Made by a program: the position numbers and the translations under genes. From contig NC_083598.1 in the NCBI RefSeq assembly GCF_020882245.1, positions 92,137,714 through 92,201,713 on the forward strand: a DNA stretch of 64,000 nt, written 5' to 3'. Under the pieces are notes generated by a model. That model did no database searches and had not been told where the DNA came from. It saw nothing but the letters and a program-made list of their open reading frames with translations. This DNA is from Rhopalosiphum padi (taxonomy: Eukaryota > Arthropoda > Insecta > Hemiptera > Aphididae). Shown in pieces: positions 59,401 to 64,000 of this stretch. Position 1 is the first letter of the stretch. Every line of letters begins with the position of its first letter.

Positions 59401-62400
59401 TTTTAATTGTAAATTAACAGAGAAATTATATTATTTTAAAAACTAAATGTAGTCAATAGTAGAATGTAAGTCATTAAAGAATTTAGTCTTATCATATTAT
59501 ACATTAAAAATAATTGTTACTACTTATTATTTATGGCTTAGGTATAATATATAAGCATGAAGCAATAATGATTTGTCTACATGGAATATTATTAAATTAC
59601 ATTTAATATTAATTGATTTTAATTATTTTTAACCTTCAGATATTATTTATTATTAATACAATTAATTTTTTGTTTGTTTTAATATTTATAGATTTGTTAC
59701 TATAAAAGTGGCTACAAAAATGTTCACATAAAAAAACGGTTAATACAGTTAAATTAACAATAAATAAATTCCCGCGCTTTTCAATTTATCTATTTATTTG
59801 TAAGTAATGAAGTATTTTTAAACGTATAAAAACACACAGAGTATATAAGTGTAAATGGTATAAGGGCGGCGGTGGCGGAGGAGGAAAAATACATTAAATT
59901 AACGTTGAACAAGCGCGAAAATAGATATCTCAACATGGCCTATATATTTTGAGAACTCTTGGCGAGCAATGGTTAAGGATAGACCCTTACTAAAATGATA
60001 TCTAATGCAACAATTACAACATTTTTACGATTTTGATAACCAAAATTCTAAATAAATAGTTTTGATTAATACATGACATAAAAACGGCTTTACAGTAGAT
60101 TTCAGAATTTGTTAAAAATTAGAAAGAGTTTGAAATTATCGTGAAAAGAGTTATTCCCAGAAAGCAAAACTGGGGTTTTATTATTATTATTAAGGGGATC
60201 GAAAACAATTAATTTATATAATTTTCATTCAGACAGAAGATACTTTTTACAATAATTAATTCGAAATTAGTGAAGATAATTATTCTATCAACTGTATAAC
60301 TGCATTTATTCGATGTTACGATTAATAATTTAAAACTGTCGTCTTTAATTAAAATAGATCTATGTATGAAAATCATACACATACAACACATGTGATAAAC
60401 TTACGCCGCTGCTCACAGAAGAGGTAAGAATGGAAGAATACTTTTGTTGGCACTTAGTCAAAACACTAGGAGTATCATCATTTTCCTCGTCATTGTCCAA
60501 GGCTGAATATTTCATAATCAATGTCTGTATCTCTTTACGCCTGGCTTCACGCTCCGTTATCACAGGGTCTACTGTTTGTACTACAGGTTCAGGTGTATGT
60601 ACTGTAGCAGTTATGGTTGTAGGAGACCGTTTTAATGGTCGTATGGATAAAAGTACGTTAGGTTTATGGCGACGATACGGGGTTTTTTCGCGTGGTGTTT
60701 GATGAACAAACGGATAAGCTTTTTCTGATAACAAAACTGTAGTAGCACTTTTGGTGAGAGGCCTCTGTTGTCTTCGGAAACGATGCGCATCTAAGGCGGA
60801 TAAATAACGATCTTCATTACGTACAGAATATCCAGATGAATGAAATGGGCTTGGAAGATAGGAAGATGATGACGACGACGAAGGAATATTATGATTTCGT
60901 GACGTTTCTACAGGTTTGAGTTCAGGTTTACGGATACACTCGGATGGACCACGAGATCGTCCAGTTATACGGTTAATAAGACTAGAACAAGAATCTGATA
61001 ACATTTGGGTGACACTGACTGTTGACGATCGAGCGTACCTAGTGCGGCGCTTTTCGGACGGAGCGTGGCCATTCATATCCGGAGGAAACATTAACCGAAC
61101 TTATGAATTTATATAAAAACGTAATAAAATAAATTGAAAAAATATAAATTAAGTATCTAACGTGATCTAATGTATCTACATGGCCCTGGTTCGGAAAACT
61201 GTTGGTCAACTGTATTGTGGACCTGGCATACATGAAGCGGCCCTCGCACATTGAGGCAATCTTCCAAAAAATCTATTTCTGTGTCAACCGGACAGTGTAG
61301 AAAAAAAATCCCGACCTCTTCTGTACAAGTGAAACGTGGGCCACACGTCACAAGCTTTGTTGACAAAATTTTATTTTTTTCTTCCCCCACAAATGAAAAT
61401 ATTTAAGTATTAATGACTAGTGGCCTTAAAAACATACTTTTTTTTGTTATTGAATAAACAGCGTCTTAAATTAAAGCATACTGTCATTTTTAAAAAAAAT
61501 TCCAATAGATGAGTTTATAATAATAATTTTAATTAAACTGTTAATTCATTGTTGAAAATTGTAATTTATGGATTAATACTTTCTTACTTACAATAATTAA
61601 TTTTAGTAGCTAATGAATCATTTCTTACATTATACAGATTACATGGTTGTATTTTTCAATCAAAGAAATGTTTATTTAACATGCAATTAAGTTAACATTT
61701 AAATAATAAGATCTATACTCTATTGATTTATAGTAAATTAATATTATGTTTATATTAGAAAGGTGATTTAACAAGGTAATTTTCTAAGAAATATGGTTTT
61801 ATAAATAAAAAACAAACTAAAACTATAAATGTTCTTAGTACTTATTAGTAATAAATATTTTTTTTAATAATACTGACTGGGTGTACGGGCCACCAAAGAG
61901 CATCTACTATTACGGCAGCAGGCGGTTGGGGTGGTCTGACCCTGTGTGTAGTTCTGGATGAACGATTACGACTGTGTTGTCTAACCACAGCACCATCCGT
62001 ATGATGCCATGGTGGTACAGGTCGTCGCCTGAGGGTATGCTCCTCAACAAACATAAGTGCAAACGCGACATCCAACAGCCTACTGGAGGAGTGATGTTAT
62101 TCTCGAAACTGAGCCAGAAGTTTAGAGAGCGCGTTTCGATAATATAAATTATGGAGAGACGTATACAGTTTATATTTAGATGGCATGTGATTGCAAATGA
62201 GGAAAATAAACTGTAGAGAATTTAGCATTAAAATCCCTCTCCCAGTGATTCTACTAGTTTAGATAAATATATATTACTAATTATAGAATCAGTTTTCAAC
62301 ATAGTATACACCAGTTTAATTGGACCCTAATGTCTGGTACACACATGTTTTAGTAGGTATCTAGTAGTAGCTAAGTTTCTGTTTAAACTATCTAATTTTT

Positions 62401-62766
62401 ATTTACTATAAATTTTATTAATAGAAAGCAAGTTATGGCACAATACCAAAAATTTAAAATTTGCAAAAATTGTATCTACGTTTTAAATTTATTAATTAAT
62501 GTGACATTTGTTATTGATTTCCAAATACCAGACAGATATTATACATAAAATTTTTTTTAAAACTACTGACCTTAGAGTGTGACCGTTCTTTATGTCTATG
62601 ATGTCTATGATGCATTTTTTCATCTCCACTTCCTGGTGAAGGATGACGCCTAAGTCTACGACGCTGATGATTGGTTGAACCTGGAGATCTGCGATGACTG
62701 CGCTTATATCTACGTTCTGCACTTGTTCCTTGATCATGCAATCGTGAACGATTACAACGTTCATTA
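56481..62766 (-). CDS. Doa: LAMMER protein kinase, Doa/CLK-type
   Basis: Minus-strand kinase exons: 58822-58741, 58237-58171, 57790-57674, 57612-57522, 57458-57288, 57218-57089, 57029-56885, 56825-56720 and 56666-56481, with phases that all agree. They read RSPVIVDDEEGHLIY, then the ATP loop LGEGTFGKVV, the Lys in AAVKII, catalytic loop HTDLKPEN, DFGSATFDDEHHST, RHYRAPE and the signature EHLAMMERILG. The C-terminus is ERSHSLSR. Doa/CLK kinases are dual-specificity enzymes that phosphorylate SR splicing factors in the nucleus. Upstream, RS-rich exons 62766-62571 and 62042-61878 and a Ser-rich exon 61091-60405 end in phase 0 and can each join the 58822 exon, giving alternative N-termini. The donor of the 58741 exon (GTTCGT) is unusual. 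Further 5' exons may lie beyond those seen. Confidence 0.88.
57841..58170 (-). other. Doa intron
   Basis: AT-rich intron between the ATP-loop exon and the AAVKII exon. Nothing else was recognised. Confidence 0.5.
58823..60404 (-). promoter_or_regulatory. Doa intron with GC-rich patches, possible internal promoters
   Basis: GC-richer patches lie at 58880-59030 (including a CA repeat and cggccgattgg) and at 59855-59960 (gggcggcggtggcggaggagg). No coding exon was recognised in them. As Doa genes are known to use several promoters, these could be start regions for shorter isoforms; this is inference. Confidence 0.3.
60405..61091 (-). other. Doa: Ser-rich alternative N-terminal exon of Doa
   Basis: An open frame of 229 codons from ATG at 61091 to donor GTAAGT (after 60405), phase 0. 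It opens MFPPDMNGHAPSEKRRTRYA, has a Ser run near residues 71-77, several RRHK/RKPE basic patches and acidic NDEENDDT near the end. It has no catalytic domain and no recognised family. Composition is coding-like and distinct from the AT-rich intron around it. An acceptor-like cataag lies 8 bases before the ATG, implying an upstream noncoding exon. Confidence 0.65.
61150..61400 (-). other. Possible further 5' exon or promoter of Doa
   Basis: A GC-richer block with a 77-codon minus frame (61390-61157) and an overlapping frame starting MCEGRFMYARSTIQ. Neither joins the exon at 61091 in frame with an obvious donor, so it may be a noncoding first exon or a chance frame. Confidence 0.3.
61878..62042 (-). 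other. Doa: Probable Arg-rich N-terminal exon of Doa
   Basis: 55 codons between acceptor tttgttgag and donor GTCAGT, phase 0 at both ends. It reads EHTLRRRPVPPWHH, then RQHSRNRSSRTTHRVRPPQPP. The Arg/Ser/Pro content fits the N-terminal arm of CLK-type kinases. A longer variant beginning at an upstream acceptor is possible. Confidence 0.5.
62571..62766 (-). other. Doa: RS-rich N-terminal exon of Doa
   Basis: 196 bases between acceptor ctcttgtttcag and donor GTCAGT. One base completes a codon, then 65 codons of Arg/Ser/His-rich sequence (for example KRSHRRSPGS, HHRHHRHKERSHSK). RS-rich N-terminal arms are typical of CLK/Doa kinases and mediate SR-protein binding and nuclear speckle targeting. 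The next upstream exon (phase 2) was not found before the window end. Confidence 0.6.
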
Positions 62767-64000
62767 CTGAAACAAGAGATATTTCATTTATTTTAGTGCA
62801 TTGATCAATAACTATTGTCGATATTATATAATAAACAAAATACTAATAATGGTATTTTATGATTACACAGATCTATCAACTAGGATTAAAATTAAATGTC
62901 TCTGAAATGCACATAGAAACAATGACATAATAAATTAAAAATTTGAACAAAACTGAAAGTATTAAATTTGTAAAGGTAAATTGTATGATTAATAATAATT
63001 AATATTCAAAAATTTTGATTTATTTTTTTATAAAAATTAAAAAAAAAAATAAAGTATTAAATTAAGTGTAGTTATATTTCAGACAATAAAATATCAACCG
63101 TTGTTTAATATATTATATTCTTCTAACTGAGATAAGTTTCAGGATATTGTGTTGTCAGTTTTGATAAAATATGCCCTCTGATCACAATATGAAATTAATG
63201 ACTAATACCTATTATGATATATAGGTTATCTAGAATTTTGTATTTTTATGAAGTATGAACAAAAACAGTTTAAAAGTTATTACTAACAAAATTGAAAATT
63301 ATTAACCAAGATTAGGTAAATATTAATTTAAAAAACTTTAATTATTAAAAAGGTATTTCAAAAGAGCTAAAAATTGTTAAAGTTTATTTTATATGTAATA
63401 TTAAAATACCTGTATAGTAAAATAAGTTCTGCAACAGTAGGCATAGTTTATAAGTTACCAATTCACTTAAAATTACGAGAATTAAACATTTTTTTTCTTT
63501 ATTTTGACTATATATTTTTTTAATTTATTATGTTAGAGCACAACCAAACAGCCTTGTTGATTGAAATATAGTGATAGAATAATGCAAGGTTATGCGTAGA
63601 AGATAACCCATTATACGTTTATAAACTGCAAGCTGTACAATATAACCATTCATACCAAATATGGAAACCTACTTGTCACAGAAAAAAAAATCTTACATAA
63701 TATTTACAAAATACTAGAACACTGATTTATAAATTGAAAACACCATATAAAACTACCAAAATAATGTTTGTTTTATGCTTTAAATTATACACAATAATAT
63801 TAAGGATGTAAATTTTTTTTGTATATTAATGACTTGAAATCAAATCTGTTTAACTAATTCATACTGTTTGCTGTTAATAATTGTATAAGTACTTAAATTA
63901 ATTTGTCTACTACTTTTAATATCCCATATTCATCATACTATTAGTCTAAGGGCCATTAAACAATTCCTGCGGGGAAATTGAGTTATGAGTGCAGCATAAT
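62767..64000. other. AT-rich DNA, probably Doa 5' intron
   Basis: No exon, RNA gene or transposon end was recognised. As the RS-rich exon at 62766 needs an upstream partner, this is likely intronic. Confidence 0.4.

Noticed and set aside
1..64000. CRISPR arrays, bacterial operons, tRNA or rRNA genes
   Set aside because: No regularly spaced direct repeats, ribosome-binding sites, tRNA cloverleaf candidates or rRNA signatures were recognised by eye. The genes are clearly spliced eukaryotic genes.

Overview
This window looks like nuclear DNA of an insect, most likely an aphid or close hemipteran. It is very AT-rich, genes are split by GT-AG introns, and intergenic and intronic space is packed with short inverted-repeat DNA transposons. 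The proteins fit animal families with insect-like forms (a Doa/LAMMER kinase, a KIF3A/Klp64D kinesin, an arylsulfatase B-like enzyme, a kraken/SERHL-like hydrolase). The aphid assignment is inference from composition and repeat style; no species marker was tested.

Layout. 1-7.9 kb: no recognisable protein gene, but three GC/CpG-rich islands (about 1.0-1.4, 1.74-2.5 and 4.1-4.9 kb) that look like promoter or 5' UTR DNA, plus repeats. 7.9-8.9 kb (minus): a two-exon gene for an 80-residue single-pass membrane protein resembling UPF0239/anon-73B1. 11.9-18.7 kb (plus): a serine hydrolase-like gene with two alternative terminal exons, each carrying its own copy of the His-containing C-terminus and a stop. 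18.7-25.4 kb: intergenic, with a broken R1-like LINE tail, a possible solo LTR and foldback elements. 25.4-43.8 kb (plus): a nine-exon arylsulfatase B-like gene; intron 1 holds a 4.77 kb hAT transposon with a perfect 8-bp target duplication and a decayed multi-exon transposase. 43.8-48.1 kb: intergenic, with a P-element/THAP9-like relic and a cluster of palindromes. 48.1-53.0 kb (plus): a complete KIF3A-type kinesin with a probable GC-AG intron. 53.0-56.5 kb: intergenic between convergent genes, with a jockey-type LINE scrap and inverted repeats. 56.5-62.8 kb (minus): a Doa/CLK LAMMER kinase with alternative N-terminal modules. 62.8-64.0 kb: no recognised feature.

The genes are not an operon and show no shared pathway. 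The most notable structures are the duplicated terminal exon of the hydrolase, the in-frame tandem cassette exons inside the hAT transposase, a five-copy family of TTAA-flanked foldback MITEs, and the inverted CCACGAATTAAGAT-like motif cluster near 45.5-45.75 kb. Exon models were spliced by hand from reading frame, GT/AG signals and family resemblance. Noncoding 5' and 3' exons were mostly not resolvable.
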